Shown here in pieces: positions 45,765 through 56,536 of a DNA stretch of 64,000 bases. Numbering within the stretch: position 1 is the first letter of the stretch; each line of letters starts with the position of its first letter. The position numbers and the translations under genes were made by a program. The stretch lies in contig NZ_BBRB01000001.1 of the NCBI RefSeq assembly GCF_000975055.1, forward strand, positions 372,001-436,000. Reading direction: 5' to 3'. Origin of the DNA: Demequina sediminicola (GTDB lineage Bacteria; Actinomycetota; Actinomycetes; Actinomycetales; Demequinaceae). Under the pieces are notes generated by a model. It was not told the origin of the DNA, did not search any database, and saw only the letters and a program-made list of their open reading frames with translations.

Positions 45765-46646
45765 TTACTCCCGCCGAGCTCTGGTCAGCTGTGCACGGGC
45801 CGCAAGGTCGGCATCGGCCGGGTACCGCACCTCTTCAAGCGTGAGGCCGTGGGCCTGGGCCACGGCGACGGCCGGGGAGCGGCGCTCTTCGCCCGCGACT
45901 CTCAACAACCACCCGAGGTCACGTCTGCCCTGTCCCACAGGGAGTACGGCGCCCACCAATGAGCGGACCATCGAGTGACAAAACGCATCGGCACGGACTG
46001 TGGCTACGACCAAGCCCGCATCGGGGCCGTGCGTCTCGCGCCTCCACGAGAACTCCTTGAGTTCACGGATCGTGGTGGCACCATCACGCGCCTTGCAAAA
46101 CGGCACAAAGTCCCTCAGACCGGTGAGGAGAGCCGATGCCTCGTTGAGGGCATCGACATCGAGCGCTTCATCGGCCCACAGCACGTGACGTCGCGTCAGC
46201 GGATCGCGGAGTTCGCGTTGATCGCAGATCCGGTAGGCGTATCGACGTTCAGTCGCAGAGAAGCGGGCATCAAATCCCGGTGCGGCAACGGCGGCATCGT
46301 GCACCGTGATGTCGGCAGGTGTGAGGCCGTCGAGGCGATCACGGAAACCCTGCGCGTGGCTGCGCCCAGACTTACCGGGCATGCGGTCCCACACAGGGCG
46401 CGCCACATCGAGGTGAGCAACCTGCTGGCGCGCGTGGACCCCGGCGTCAGTACGTCCAGCGACAGTCATACGGACGTGATCGACCGCGCCGGTGTGGGGA
46501 TGCCGCAGAAACCTCGCGAGAGCGTCTTCCATGACGCCCTGCACCGTGCGCAGACCTGGTTGCGCGGCCCAGCCTGCGAAGTCGGTCCCGTCATACGAAA
46601 AAACGAGGCGGACCCTCACAACGTCACTGGAATCCAGATCAGTCAT
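45765..46646 (-). CDS. truA: tRNA pseudouridine(38-40) synthase
   Basis: Isomerises uridines 38-40 in the tRNA anticodon arm. The 293-residue protein has VFSYDGTDFAGWAAQPGLRTVQGVMEDAL, the catalytic aspartate motif GRTDAGVHARQQVAH and FCHSMVRSLVGAVL. Starts 53 bp after the rplQ stop, the usual position at the end of the alpha operon. Confidence 0.97.
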   Translation of the reverse strand: MTDLDSSDVVRVRLVFSYDGTDFAGWAAQPGLRTVQGVMEDALARFLRHPHTGAVDHVRMTVAGRTDAGVHARQQVAHLDVARPVWDRMPGKSGRSHAQGFRDRLDGLTPADITVHDAAVAAPGFDARFSATERRYAYRICDQRELRDPLTRRHVLWADEALDVDALNEASALLTGLRDFVPFCKARDGATTIRELKEFSWRRETHGPDAGLVVATVRADAFCHSMVRSLVGAVLPVGQGRRDLGWLLRVAGEERRSPAVAVAQAHGLTLEEVRYPADADLAARAQLTRARRE

Positions 46647-46699
46647 GAGAGCCCGCCTCGTGGTGCGACTATGCGCGTGCGTGACGCGCCCAGCCGGTA

Positions 46700-47230
46700 C
46701 TACTTGTCGTTGCTCTCGGCAGCGTCGTCAGCACCCTCTGCAGGTGCCTCAGTGTGCTCGCCTTCAACCTCTTCAGGCTTAACCTCGGGCTCGGGAGCCG
46801 ATTCAGCCTTGGGAGCAGCAGCCTTCTTGGTTGCCTTCTCGGCTTCCTTCTTAACTGCCTTCTTGGCGGGAGCGCCGAACTCAACGAGCTCGATCACTGC
46901 CATGGGAGCGTTGTCACCCTTGCGGGGACCAATCTTCGTGATGCGGGTGTAGCCGCCCTCACGCTCAGCGAAGCCGGGGCCGATCTCGGTGAAGAGTGCG
47001 TGCACGACGCCCTCGTCCGAGAGGATTCCCAGAACCTTGCGGCGCGAGGCGAGGTCGCCGCGCTTGGCGAAGGTGACGAGACGCTCAGCGTAGGGACGGA
47101 GGCGCTTGGCCTTCGTCTCAGTGGTCGTAATGCGGCCGTGCTCGAACAGGCTCTGCGCGAGGTTTGCCAGGATCTGGCGCTCGTGCGCAGGACCGCCTCC
47201 GAGGCGGGCACCCTTGGTGGGGGTAGGCAT
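46700..47230 (-). CDS. rplQ: 50S ribosomal protein L17 with acidic/Ala-rich C-terminal extension
   Basis: Large-subunit protein near the exit tunnel. The core (about 1-118) has [53 protein letters not shown]. The last 57 residues are rich in Lys, Ala, Glu and Pro and exceed the typical 120-residue L17; such tails are common in actinobacteria. Starts 18 bp after rpoA. Confidence 0.97.
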   Translation of the reverse strand: MPTPTKGARLGGGPAHERQILANLAQSLFEHGRITTTETKAKRLRPYAERLVTFAKRGDLASRRKVLGILSDEGVVHALFTEIGPGFAEREGGYTRITKIGPRKGDNAPMAVIELVEFGAPAKKAVKKEAEKATKKAAAPKAESAPEPEVKPEEVEGEHTEAPAEGADDAAESNDK

Positions 47231-47248
47231 GATGCTTAGTTCTCCTTG

Positions 47249-48238
47249 TTACTGTTCGCTGCCCGAGAAGTACACGCCGGCAGAGCCACCGTCATAATCC
47301 GCGCCGCCGTCCTTGAGGGTGAAGCCCAACTCCTGGAGCTTCTCCTTGACCTCGGTGATCGACTTCTGACCGAAGTTACGAATGTCCATGAGGTCAGCCT
47401 CCGAGCGAGCGGTGAGCTCGCCTACGGTGTGGATGCCCTCACGCTTGAGGCAGTTGTACGAACGCTGGGTGAGGTTCAGCTCCTCGATGGGCTGGTTGTA
47501 GTCCTCTTCCAAGGTCTCGTCCGAGTCCGAGGGGCCGATCTCGATGCCTTCGGCAGCCTCGTTGAGGCCCTTAGCAAGCGAGAACAGCTCGACGAGCGTC
47601 GAACCGGCCGAGGCCAGTGCGTCGCGGGGCGAGATGGCGTTCTTCGTCTCGACGTCAATGATCAGCTCGTCGAAGTCGGTGCGCTGGGCCACACGGGTGG
47701 CTTCCACCTTGTAGGTGACCTTGAGCACCGGCGAGTAGATCGAGTCAACGGGGATCTGGCCGATCTCCGCGTCGTAGCTCTTGTTCATCGAGGCGGGAAC
47801 GTATCCACGTCCACGCTCGACGGTGAGCTCGACCTCGAACTTTGCCTTCGAGTTGAGCGTCGCAATGTGCAGCTCGGGGTTGTGAACTTCCACACCCGCG
47901 GGCGGCGCGATGTCTGCGGCAGTCACGGCGCCAGCACCGGACTTACGCAGGTACATGACGACGGGCTCGTCGTTCTCCGAGGAGACCACGAGGTTCTTCA
48001 GGTTAAGCAGGATCTCGGTCACGTCCTCCTTCACGCCCTCAATGGTCGTGAATTCGTGGAGAACGCCCTCGAAACGCACTGCCGTCACAGCCGCGCCCGG
48101 GATGGACGACAGCAGGGTGCGGCGGAGCGAGTTACCAAGGGTGTAGCCAAAGCCAGGCTCAAGCGGCTTGAGCGAGAACTGCGAACGGTTGTCCGAAATG
48201 ACCTTCTCGGTCAGCGTGGGACGCTGTGCAATCAGCAC
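47249..48238 (-). CDS. rpoA: RNA polymerase alpha subunit
   Basis: Assembly platform and activator-contact subunit of RNA polymerase. The 329-residue protein has the N-terminal dimerisation domain ([32 protein letters not shown]) and the C-terminal domain (about 250-315; [36 protein letters not shown]). Separated from rpsK by 170 bp that hold two hairpins but no rpsD. Confidence 0.99.
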   Translation of the reverse strand: MLIAQRPTLTEKVISDNRSQFSLKPLEPGFGYTLGNSLRRTLLSSIPGAAVTAVRFEGVLHEFTTIEGVKEDVTEILLNLKNLVVSSENDEPVVMYLRKSGAGAVTAADIAPPAGVEVHNPELHIATLNSKAKFEVELTVERGRGYVPASMNKSYDAEIGQIPVDSIYSPVLKVTYKVEATRVAQRTDFDELIIDVETKNAISPRDALASAGSTLVELFSLAKGLNEAAEGIEIGPSDSDETLEEDYNQPIEELNLTQRSYNCLKREGIHTVGELTARSEADLMDIRNFGQKSITEVKEKLQELGFTLKDGGADYDGGSAGVYFSGSEQ

Positions 48239-48330
48239 GGTTCATTTCCTTTCCGAGCACCCGCTATTTGATGCTCGCAAACCTGTCGGGTTCTGTCCGC
48301 CAGGGTGGGAGTTCTTGAGTTGAAAGGCAT

Positions 48331-48396
48331 CGGGCCGATGCTGGTGCATCGCCCGAACGATGGAGCCGTGGCCGCCGCGTCCGTTGAGGACGCGGC
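48331..48396 (-). promoter_or_regulatory. Two hairpins in the rpsK-rpoA spacer
   Basis: GCCGCGTCC (48374-48382) and GGACGCGGC (48388-48396) form a 9-bp stem with a 5-nt loop directly after rpsK. CGGGCCGATG (48331-48340) pairs with CATCGCCCG (48347-48355) with one bulge. They may attenuate or process the mRNA between rpsK and rpoA. Confidence 0.55.
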
Positions 48397-48408
48397 AACC
48401 ACCGTTCG

Positions 48409-48798
48409 CTAGTTGCGGCGACGCTTGGGGGGACGGCAGCCGTTGTGCGCCTGAGGGGTGACGTCCTTGATGGAGGTCACTTCCAGGCCAGCAGCCGTCA
48501 GTGAGCGGATCGCGGTGTCGCGGCCCGAACCCGGGCCCTTGACGAACACGTCAACCTTGCTCATTCCAGCGTCCTGCGCACGGCGTGCAGCAGCCTCAGC
48601 GGCCATCTGCGCGGCATAAGGGGTCGACTTACGCGATCCCTTGAAGCCCACCTGTCCCGACGACGACCACGACACCACGGCGCCCGAAGGATCCGTGATC
48701 GAGATGATCGTGTTGTTGAAGGTCGACTTGATGTGTGCCTGACCGTGCGCGACGGTCTTCTTGATCTTCTTGCGCGGCTTACGCGTAGGTGCGGCCAT
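48409..48798 (-). CDS. rpsK: 30S ribosomal protein S11
   Basis: Platform protein of the small subunit. The 129-residue protein has [42 protein letters not shown] and the C-terminus [12 protein letters not shown]. Three bases after rpsM. Confidence 0.99.
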   Translation of the reverse strand: MAAPTRKPRKKIKKTVAHGQAHIKSTFNNTIISITDPSGAVVSWSSSGQVGFKGSRKSTPYAAQMAAEAAARRAQDAGMSKVDVFVKGPGSGRDTAIRSLTAAGLEVTSIKDVTPQAHNGCRPPKRRRN

Positions 48799-48801
48799 GG
48801 C

Positions 48802-49170
48802 TTACTTCTTCTTTCCGGCGACGGTCTTCTTGGAGCCCTTGCGGGTACGTGCATTGGTCTTGGTGCGCTGACCGCGGACCGGCATGCCACGACGGTGGCG
48901 CAGTCCCTGGTAGTTACCAATCTCAACCTTGCGGCGGATGTCGCCCTGCACGGTACGGCGCAGGTCACCCTCGACCTCGAAGTTCGCCTCGATGTAGTCA
49001 CGGATAGCGACGAGCTCTGCGTCGCCTGCATCCTTGACGCGCAGGTCTGCGCTCACGCCGGTAGCGGCGAGAATCTCGTGGGAGCGGGTACGGCCGATGC
49101 CGTAAATGTAGGTAAGCGCGATCTCCATGCGCTTGTCGCGCGGGAGGTCAACGCCAACGATGCGTGCCAT
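48802..49170 (-). CDS. rpsM: 30S ribosomal protein S13
   Basis: Head protein that contacts P-site tRNA. The 122-residue protein starts [26 protein letters not shown] and has [26 protein letters not shown] lies 13 nt before the ATG, a long spacing. Confidence 0.99.
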   Translation of the reverse strand: MARIVGVDLPRDKRMEIALTYIYGIGRTRSHEILAATGVSADLRVKDAGDAELVAIRDYIEANFEVEGDLRRTVQGDIRRKVEIGNYQGLRHRRGMPVRGQRTKTNARTRKGSKKTVAGKKK

Positions 49171-49200
49171 TGTGTTTTTTCTACTCCTTGAGTGTCGGAG

Positions 49201-49258
49201 GTCTGACGCTCAGACTTCCCGCGAGTTCTGTATGCGGGCCTCGGCCTCCGAGCCGAGG
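49201..49258 (-). promoter_or_regulatory. Paired hairpins in the rpmJ-rpsM spacer
   Basis: GTCTGA/TCAGAC (49201-49215, 3-nt loop) and CCTCGGC/GCCGAGG (49239-49258, 6-nt loop) lie in the 128-bp gap before rpsM. They may be a leader structure for S13-S11 control or RNA processing. Confidence 0.45.
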
Positions 49259-49298
49259 GCTGCCTTTCGGCTGCCTGAACGCTGTCTTCTTGAGTTGT

Positions 49299-49412
49299 CT
49301 AGCCCTGACGCTGCTTGTGGCGCAGGTTTTCGCAGATGACCATAACTCGGCCGTTACGGCGAATAACCTTGCACTTGTCGCAGATGGGCTTGACGCTGGG
49401 CTTTACCTTCAT
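49299..49412 (-). CDS. rpmJ: 50S ribosomal protein L36
   Basis: A 37-residue protein, read directly from the sequence: [19 protein letters not shown] at the start and [10 protein letters not shown] at the end. It keeps the zinc ligands (ICDKC pair, a third Cys in VICEN, and His in RHKQ), so it is the zinc-binding (C+) form of L36. Lies between infA and rpsM as usual. Confidence 0.97.
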   Translation of the reverse strand: MKVKPSVKPICDKCKVIRRNGRVMVICENLRHKQRQG

Positions 49413-49479
49413 GATTCCTTCTTCGCTCTCGGCGTGCCGTTAGGACGCGTCCCAAATGGCCGCGCCGAACGAGCGACGA

Positions 49480-49701
49480 TCACTTGTAGCGGTAGACGAT
49501 GCGGCCGCGGGACAGGTCATACGGGCTCAACTCGACGACCACTCGGTCCTCAGGGAGAATCCGGATGTAGTGCTGTCGCATCTTGCCCGAGATGTGGGCG
49601 AGGACTAGGTGCCCGTTGGTCAGTTCCACGCGGAACGACGCATTGGGCAGTGCCTCAACGACACTGCCTTCGACCTCGATGACTCCGTCTTTCTTGGCCA
49701 T
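49480..49701 (-). CDS. infA: Translation initiation factor IF-1
   Basis: Binds the ribosomal A site during initiation. The 73-residue OB-fold protein starts [21 protein letters not shown] and ends [12 protein letters not shown] 49701 fits the family; an in-frame GTG three codons upstream is possible. Transcribed from the promoter at 49759-49787. Confidence 0.98.
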   Translation of the reverse strand: MAKKDGVIEVEGSVVEALPNASFRVELTNGHLVLAHISGKMRQHYIRILPEDRVVVELSPYDLSRGRIVYRYK

Positions 49702-49729
49702 GAACTCCACTCACATTAGTTGACTGGTT

Positions 49730-49753
49730 TTCGGGCGCGGCAAAACGCCCGAA
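49730..49753 (-). promoter_or_regulatory. Leader hairpin of infA
   Basis: TTCGGGCG and CGCCCGAA form an 8-bp stem with an 8-nt loop between the infA promoter and start codon, near the expected 5' end of the mRNA. Confidence 0.45.
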
Positions 49754-49758
49754 GATCC

Positions 49759-49787
49759 ACTATACGCGAAGTTGGGTAGCTCTTCAA
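49759..49787 (-). promoter_or_regulatory. Promoter of infA-rpmJ-rpsM-rpsK-rpoA-rplQ
   Basis: On the minus strand TTGAAG (49782-49787), exactly 17 bp, then TATAGT (49759-49764). The best -35/-10 match in this part of the window. Confidence 0.85.
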
Positions 49788-49968
49788 CCGCGGTCGTCAT
49801 CACGCGGCAGGAGCGGCATGCCATACAGATTCAGAGTGAGCCTGGTGAAGCGTTGTCCTCCGGTGAAGGAGAGCCGCACCTGGTTCATCGCCTCGTTGAC
49901 GGCGATCGTTCACCGAGACGTCTGTGACTTCCTCCGATTCTACCTGCTGATGAACGTGGCTCAGTGCT

Positions 49969-50604
49969 CTACGGCCGATACGAGTGCGCCTGCTCGGCTT
50001 GTGGAGCGTCGATAGGAACCCAATCTTGGAACTCGAACGACTCTGCACCTGCGGGCAAGGCCCTATTGGTCGCTGGCGCAATAGGTGTTTCGCCAGTTGC
50101 TGCCGTGGCATGGATGTCGGCCTGCGAATCGTCGGAAGCTTCCACAGCGGGCTGAGTTGCGACCGTGGGGGCGCTGTCGGGCGTGGTTGTGAGTGGGACC
50201 GACGGTGCCGGTGGTGACGTGGGTGCCGCGAGCCTTGCCTCCGCAACATCTCGCACCGCAGGCTTGCGGTGCGAAGCGAGTTCGCTGACCAATTCCATGG
50301 GTGTCGATGCATTCCCAAGCACGGCGAGCACTACTTCTACGTGCCGGTCCCCAGCCAGGTGTTCGAGCACGCTCGACGTCACATGGGGATTGCTAGCGAG
50401 CGCGCACCGCACATCTACAGAACGATCGTGTGCGAGTGTCGCCATGACTCCGATGGGGATGTCAAGCCTGCCCGCAACGGTCTCGCGCACCACTGCGTTC
50501 TTACTTTGCGCGAGCGTTGGCAACTCGCCTTTCAGCACCGTTGCCTCGCGAGCGTGCACGACCTCGTCACTAGCCCCCGGGGCGTACTGGAACCCGCGCG
50601 CCAT
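49969..50604 (-). CDS. Helical-repeat protein (variant leucine-rich/HEAT-like) with Pro/Thr-rich tail
   Basis: A 211-residue protein. The N-terminal 120 residues are built of about 24-residue helical units (SKNAVVRETVAGRLDIPIGVMATLAHDRSVDVRCALASNP, then HVTSSVLEHLAGDRHVEVVLAVLGNA), resembling variant leucine-rich or HEAT-like repeats, which bind partners. The last 80 residues are a Pro/Ala/Thr-rich disordered tail. GGGAGG precedes the ATG. Function unknown. It sits between map and infA, inside the ribosomal cluster, with its own likely promoter. Confidence 0.78.
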   Translation of the reverse strand: MARGFQYAPGASDEVVHAREATVLKGELPTLAQSKNAVVRETVAGRLDIPIGVMATLAHDRSVDVRCALASNPHVTSSVLEHLAGDRHVEVVLAVLGNASTPMELVSELASHRKPAVRDVAEARLAAPTSPPAPSVPLTTTPDSAPTVATQPAVEASDDSQADIHATAATGETPIAPATNRALPAGAESFEFQDWVPIDAPQAEQAHSYRP

Positions 50605-50653
50605 GGCTCACCTCCCTGTAGCGCCAGGAAATGTTGCTGTGCGCCACAATTTG

Positions 50654-50681
50654 AGGTTAGCAACGGTGCATGTCAGTCAAA
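50654..50681 (-). promoter_or_regulatory. Candidate promoter of the helical-repeat gene
   Basis: On the minus strand TTTGAC (50676-50681), 16 bp and TAACCT (50654-50659). It lies in the 115-bp gap after map. Confidence 0.45.
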
Positions 50682-50719
50682 TGCCGCCGATGTCACAAAC
50701 GTGTGAACTCGACGGCGAC

Positions 50720-51532
50720 TTACCTGAGTGGCGCTGGAACGACACCAAACGGAGCCAAGCCGGACGCACCACCGTCGCTCGCGGTCAGTACCCAGATGCC
50801 TCCGTCGTGCACGGCGACTGAGTGCTCCCAGTGAGCACCGCGCGAGCCATCAGCCGACACCACGGTCCAGTCATCGTCCAACACTCGGCTGTCCTCTGTG
50901 CCGAGGACGAGCATCGGCTCGATGGCAACGCACAACCCCGGCTTCACACGAGCGTGACGGCCCTTGGTGCGGTAGTTCACTACTTCAGGGGCCTGGTGCA
51001 TCGCCGTCCCGATTCCATGGCCCACATAGCCCACGAGGGGGTGGAGGCCAGCAGCATCGGCAACATCCTCAATCGCAGCACCCACGGCGTCGAGCCGTTG
51101 CGCGCTAGCAAGCGCGGCAATACCGGCCCACAATGAGCGCCGAGTCTCCTTGACGAGCTTGGAGTCCGCAGCGGACAGCGCTTCTCCGACAATGAAGGTG
51201 ATTGCGGAGTCTCCGTGCCAACCGTCCACGATCGCTCCGCAGTCGATAGACACCACGTCTCCCGGGGAGAAGACTCTCTCACCAGGGATCCCGTGCACGA
51301 TCTCTTCGTTGACCGAGACACACGCCGTTGCGGGGAAACCGTAGTAACCCAAGAAATTCGATGTTGCGCCAGCCTCCGCGATGACCCGCGAGGTGGCTGC
51401 ATCGATGTCCCCTGTCGTTGCGCCGGCTACAGCTGCCTGACGTCCAGCGGCCAATGCGCGTTCGACGATCACGCCGGCCTGCGCCATCAAGCGCATTTCC
51501 TCGAGGGACTTGTACTCGATCCGGTTAGCCAC
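50720..51532 (-). CDS. map: Methionine aminopeptidase, type I
   Basis: Removes the initiator Met from nascent proteins. The 270-residue protein has the pita-bread metal ligands in the expected order: SIDCGAIVDGWHGDSAITF (two Asp), GYVGHGIGTAMHQAP (His), VAIEPMLVLG (Glu) and WEHSVAV (Glu). GTG start 14 bp after adk. Confidence 0.97.
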   Translation of the reverse strand: MANRIEYKSLEEMRLMAQAGVIVERALAAGRQAAVAGATTGDIDAATSRVIAEAGATSNFLGYYGFPATACVSVNEEIVHGIPGERVFSPGDVVSIDCGAIVDGWHGDSAITFIVGEALSAADSKLVKETRRSLWAGIAALASAQRLDAVGAAIEDVADAAGLHPLVGYVGHGIGTAMHQAPEVVNYRTKGRHARVKPGLCVAIEPMLVLGTEDSRVLDDDWTVVSADGSRGAHWEHSVAVHDGGIWVLTASDGGASGLAPFGVVPAPLR

Positions 51533-51546
51533 GTACCCAGCCGTAC

Positions 51547-52112
51547 TTACAGCGCTTCGACTGCGGCGACGATACGCTCGGTGACCTCATCGATCTCGCC
51601 AAGACCGTCTACCTGGACAAGCAGCCCACGACCCTCGAAGAACGCGGTCAGTGGCGCGGTCTGCGTGGCGTAGACCTCGAGGCGCTTGCGAATCACGGGT
51701 TCAGTGTCATCCGAGCGGCCCTCGATCTTGGCGCGGCCCAGAAGGCGCTGAGTAACCTCATCCGAATCTGCAGTGATCTCAATGGCCACATCCAGCTTGA
51801 CCTTGAGGTCCGAGAGCATCCCGTCCAGCTCGACGGCCTGATCAGGGTTGCGAGGGTAGCCGTCCAAGAGGAAACCACTGGCCACGTCGTCTTGATCCAG
51901 GCGGTCACGCACCATGGCGTTAGTGACCTCGTCAGGAACCAACGCGCCTGCCGTCATGTACTCCTGAGCCTTCAGGCCCAAAGGAGTCTTGCCGGAAACG
52001 TTGGCGCGAAAGATGTCACCAGTAGAGATGGCGGGGATGTTGTAACGCTCAGCCAAGCGAGCGGCCTGCGTCCCCTTACCTGCTCCGGGAGGTCCAAGAA
52101 GAACAATGCGCA

Positions 52113-52113
<1 letters not shown>
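51547..52113 (-). CDS. adk: Adenylate kinase
   Basis: Balances AMP, ADP and ATP. The 188-residue protein has the P-loop GPPGAGKGTQAARL, AMP-binding SVSTG-like AISTGDIFR, and LLDGYPRN. It is the short type with a reduced LID domain lacking zinc Cys, as usual in actinobacteria. Its ATG overlaps the secY stop by one base (TAATG). Confidence 0.98.
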
Positions 52114-53411
<1,298 letters not shown>

Positions 53412-53498
53412 TGATCCTCCACAGATTGGGCCCGACATTGGGCCGGGTGAGCGAAGCGGGTCACGCTGGTGCGTGACCCGCCCCTGACTCTAGCCCTG

Positions 53499-54185
53499 CT
53501 AGCGCTCGGAAACCGAACCGCCAGCTGCCTCGATCTTAGTCTTCGCGGACTGCGAAACCTTTTCCACATCAACGATCTCGACCTTGACGTCGATCTCGCC
53601 GTTGCCAAGAACCTTGACCGGCTGGTTGCGGCGTACCGCACCCTTTTCAACGAGTTCGGCCTTCGTCACCTTGCCACCCTTGGGGAAGAGCTCGGTCAGG
53701 TCGCCCACGTTGACGACCTGGAAGGTCACCTTGTTGGGGTTCTTGAAGCCAGGAAGCTTCGGAATACGCATGTGGATTGGCGTCTGGCCACCCTCAAAGC
53801 GCTCAGGAACCTGGTAACGAGCGCCAGTTCCCTTGGTTCCGCGACCTGCGGTCTTACCCTTCGATGCCTCACCACGACCCACACGGGTCTTGCGGGTCTT
53901 GGCACCCTCAGCAGGACGCAGGTGGTGCATCTTCAGCGTCGACACGGTGGTCTCCGACTTCTCTTCCTTGGCAGCAGCCTTCTTAGCAGGAGCCTTCTTG
54001 GCTGCCGGCTTGTCAGCTGCATCGGCCTTCTTGGCCGCGGTTGCCTTCGAAGCCGCAGGCTTCTTGGCGGCCGGCTTCTTCGCAGCAGTTGCCTTCGAAG
54101 CCGCAGGCTTCTTGGCAGCTGGCTTCTTAGCAGCTGGCTTCTTGGCCGCGGTCTCGTCGGCGGGAGTCTTCTTCTCCTCAGCCAT
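53499..54185 (-). CDS. rplO: 50S ribosomal protein L15 with a long Lys/Ala/Pro-rich N-terminal extension
   Basis: Late-assembly large-subunit protein. The L15 core starts near residue 85 ([34 protein letters not shown]) and continues normally to the end. The first 84 residues are an extra histone-tail-like stretch of KKPAA and SKATAA repeats, making the protein 228 instead of about 150 residues. The ATG overlaps the rpmD stop (TAATG), which supports this start. The extension contains a 48-bp tandem duplication. Confidence 0.95.
   Translation of the reverse strand: MAEEKKTPADETAAKKPAAKKPAAKKPAASKATAAKKPAAKKPAASKATAAKKADAADKPAAKKAPAKKAAAKEEKSETTVSTLKMHHLRPAEGAKTRKTRVGRGEASKGKTAGRGTKGTGARYQVPERFEGGQTPIHMRIPKLPGFKNPNKVTFQVVNVGDLTELFPKGGKVTKAELVEKGAVRRNQPVKVLGNGEIDVKVEIVDVEKVSQSAKTKIEAAGGSVSER
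54040..54116 (-). repeat. 48-bp tandem duplication in the rplO extension
   Basis: A 29-bp identical stretch occurs at 54040-54068 and 54088-54116, 48 bp apart, encoding two copies of a 16-residue unit that includes [16 protein letters not shown]. The rest of the unit differs only at third codon positions. Confidence 0.85.
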
Positions 54186-54367
54186 TACTCAACCTCCTCA
54201 ACGGCGACCAGGTGGTCCACCGCCTTGACCATTCCGCGAATCTCGGGACGGTCTTCCTTTACGACAATGTCGCCAATGCGCTTCAGACCGAGTGACCGAA
54301 GGGTCTCACGGTGCTGGGGCTTGGTGCCGATGCCCGACTTCTTCTGCTGAACTTTGAGTCGTGCCAT
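54185..54367 (-). CDS. rpmD: 50S ribosomal protein L30
   Basis: A 60-residue protein starting [28 protein letters not shown]. Typical size; one base after the rpsE stop. Its stop codon overlaps the rplO start. Confidence 0.98.
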   Translation of the reverse strand: MARLKVQQKKSGIGTKPQHRETLRSLGLKRIGDIVVKEDRPEIRGMVKAVDHLVAVEEVE

Positions 54368-54368
54368 G

Positions 54369-54932
54369 TCACTTCACCCCCGCTGCCTGTGCGCGGAGCA
54401 TCGCGGCCGGAGCAACGTCCTCCACGGGCTTGCCGCGGCGTGCCGCGACAGCCTCAGGCTGCTCGAGGCCCTTGAGCGCTGCAACGGTCGCGTGAACGAT
54501 GTTGATCGCGTTCGAGGAACCGAGCGACTTCGAGAGCACGTCGTGAATACCTGCACACTCGAGTACGGCGCGGACCGGTCCACCGGCGATCACACCGGTA
54601 CCGGGGGACGCGGGGCGGAGGAATACAACTCCGGCAGCCGCTTCACCCTGGACGACGTGAGGGATGGTGCCCTGGATGCGGGGAACGCGGAAGAAGTTAC
54701 GCTTCGCTTCCTCGACACCCTTGGAGATTGCCGAAGGCACCTCCTTGGCCTTGCCGTATCCCACACCGACGTTACCTTCGCCGTCGCCCACGACCACGAG
54801 GGCGGTGAAGCTGAAGCGACGACCACCCTTCACGACCTTGGACACGCGGTTGATCGTGACAACGCGCTCAATGAACTTGTTGTCAGGCTCGTTGCCGCGG
54901 CCATTGCCGCGGCGGTTGCTGTTGTCAGCCAT
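54369..54932 (-). CDS. rpsE: 30S ribosomal protein S5
   Basis: Fidelity protein near the decoding site. The 187-residue protein has an Asn/Arg-rich N-terminus, [31 protein letters not shown] (dsRNA-binding fold) and [24 protein letters not shown]. Normal length. Confidence 0.99.
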   Translation of the reverse strand: MADNSNRRGNGRGNEPDNKFIERVVTINRVSKVVKGGRRFSFTALVVVGDGEGNVGVGYGKAKEVPSAISKGVEEAKRNFFRVPRIQGTIPHVVQGEAAAGVVFLRPASPGTGVIAGGPVRAVLECAGIHDVLSKSLGSSNAINIVHATVAALKGLEQPEAVAARRGKPVEDVAPAAMLRAQAAGVK

Positions 54933-54956
54933 ACGAATTCCTTATCCTGGACCCGG

Positions 54957-55328
54957 CTACAGAGCCAGGCCACCCTCTCGGGCGCCGTCTGCGACCGCGG
55001 CCACACGACCGTGGTACTTGTTGCCTCCGCGGTCAAACACCACGGTGTCGATCCCAGCAGCCTTGGCGCGCTCGGCGACGAGCTCGCCTACCTTGCTGGC
55101 CTTGGCGGTCTTGTCGCCGTCTAGTGCTCGGACATCGCCTTCGAGAGTCGAAGCGGACGCGAGGGTCTTGCCCACGGTGTCGTCGATAACCTGAGCCACC
55201 ATGTGGCGGGATGAACGGGTAACGACCAAACGAGGACGTGCAGTCGTGCCCGAGATCTTCTTGCGCAGGCGGAAGTGGCGGCGCTTGCGCTGAACCGTCT
55301 TCCCCTTGCCCTTGATGCTGATAGCCAT
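54957..55328 (-). CDS. rplR: 50S ribosomal protein L18
   Basis: 5S rRNA-binding protein. The 123-residue protein has [37 protein letters not shown] and [23 protein letters not shown]. Three bases after rplF. Confidence 0.99.
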   Translation of the reverse strand: MAISIKGKGKTVQRKRRHFRLRKKISGTTARPRLVVTRSSRHMVAQVIDDTVGKTLASASTLEGDVRALDGDKTAKASKVGELVAERAKAAGIDTVVFDRGGNKYHGRVAAVADGAREGGLAL

Positions 55329-55331
55329 GGC

Positions 55332-55868
55332 TTACTTACCCGTCTTTCCTGCCTTGCGGCGAACGTGCTCACCCGCATAACGCACACCCTTGCCCTTATA
55401 GGGCTCCGGGGGGCGAACCTTGCGGATGTTGGCAGCGACCTCACCGACCTGCTGCTTGTCGATACCAGCAACCGAGAACTTGGTGGGACCTTCCACGGCG
55501 AACGAGATGCCCTCAGGGGCATCGATCACCACGGGGTGCGAGAAACCAAGAGCGAACTCCAGGCTCGAGCCCTTAGCCGTGACACGGTAACCCGTGCCAA
55601 CGATCTCGAGCTTCTTCTCGTAGCCGTTCGTGACGCCCTCAACCATGTTGGCGATGAGTGTGCGCGTCAGGCCGTGAAGCGACTTTGAGATGCGCTCGTC
55701 GTTGGGGCGGTCGACCTTGATGCCGTCCTCGCCCTTTTCGACGACGATCGGAGCGGCGACAGTGTGCGTCAGGGTGCCCTTCGGGCCCTTAACGGTCACA
55801 ACTGCACCATCGATGGTGACGTCCACGCCGCTGGGAATCGACACGGGGTACTGTCCAATGCGTGACAT
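55332..55868 (-). CDS. rplF: 50S ribosomal protein L6
   Basis: Protein at the factor-binding region. The 178-residue protein starts [21 protein letters not shown] and ends with [25 protein letters not shown], the signature of L6. Confidence 0.99.
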   Translation of the reverse strand: MSRIGQYPVSIPSGVDVTIDGAVVTVKGPKGTLTHTVAAPIVVEKGEDGIKVDRPNDERISKSLHGLTRTLIANMVEGVTNGYEKKLEIVGTGYRVTAKGSSLEFALGFSHPVVIDAPEGISFAVEGPTKFSVAGIDKQQVGEVAANIRKVRPPEPYKGKGVRYAGEHVRRKAGKTGK

Positions 55869-55887
55869 AAGAGTGTTCCTTCCCGAC

Positions 55888-56286
55888 TTACCAGACGAAC
55901 GCGACGACTTCGCCGCCGACGCCCTTCTTTTCTGCCTCGCGGTCAGTCAGAAGACCGGAGGACGTGGACAGAATCGCAACACCAAGACCGCCGAGCACCT
56001 TAGGAAGGTTGGTCGACTTTGCATACACACGCAGGCCCGGCTTGGACACGCGGCGCACACCAGCGAGCGAACGCTCACGGTTAGGTCCGTACTTCAGGGT
56101 GAGGGTAAGGGTCTTGCCCACCTCGGCATCGGTCACTTCCGAGCCGGAGATGTATCCCTCAGCCTCAAGAATCTTGGCAATGTTTGCCTTGAGCTTGGAG
56201 TGCGGCATGGACACGGTCTCGTGTACAGCCGCATTCGCGTTACGCAGACGCGTCAGCATGTCTGCGATGGGGTCAGTCATCGTCAT
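55888..56286 (-). CDS. rpsH: 30S ribosomal protein S8
   Basis: Binds 16S rRNA and, in studied species, represses the spc operon. The 132-residue protein starts [20 protein letters not shown] and contains [17 protein letters not shown] 56286 gives the standard length; an in-frame ATG at 56310 adds eight residues. Confidence 0.97.
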   Translation of the reverse strand: MTMTDPIADMLTRLRNANAAVHETVSMPHSKLKANIAKILEAEGYISGSEVTDAEVGKTLTLTLKYGPNRERSLAGVRRVSKPGLRVYAKSTNLPKVLGGLGVAILSTSSGLLTDREAEKKGVGGEVVAFVW

Positions 56287-56349
56287 GAGTTTTGAACTCT
56301 TCCTCGCCATGGTTTCCGCTGAGAACAGCGGACCTGCGGCGTAGTGGTT

Positions 56350-56535
56350 TTACCAGCTGCTCTTGGTGATGCCGGGAAGCTCACCTGCGTGTGCCATCTC
56401 ACGGAAGCACACACGGCACAGGCCGAACTTGCGGTACACGGAGTGCGGACGACCGCACTTCTGGCACCGAGTGTAGGCACGCACAGCAAACTTCTGCTTG
56501 CCGGCGGCCTTGTTCTTCAGGGCAGTCTTCGCCAT
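56350..56535 (-). CDS. rpsZ: 30S ribosomal protein S14, type Z
   Basis: A 61-residue zinc-binding S14 with two CxxC pairs (CQKCGRP and CRVCFRE) and the end LPGITKSSW. This is the short zinc-dependent (C+) form. One base after rplE. Confidence 0.98.
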   Translation of the reverse strand: MAKTALKNKAAGKQKFAVRAYTRCQKCGRPHSVYRKFGLCRVCFREMAHAGELPGITKSSW

Positions 56536-56536
56536 G

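Noticed and set aside
47246..48271. 341-codon plus-strand frame opposite rpoA
   Set aside because: Shadow of rpoA, which is complete on the minus strand.
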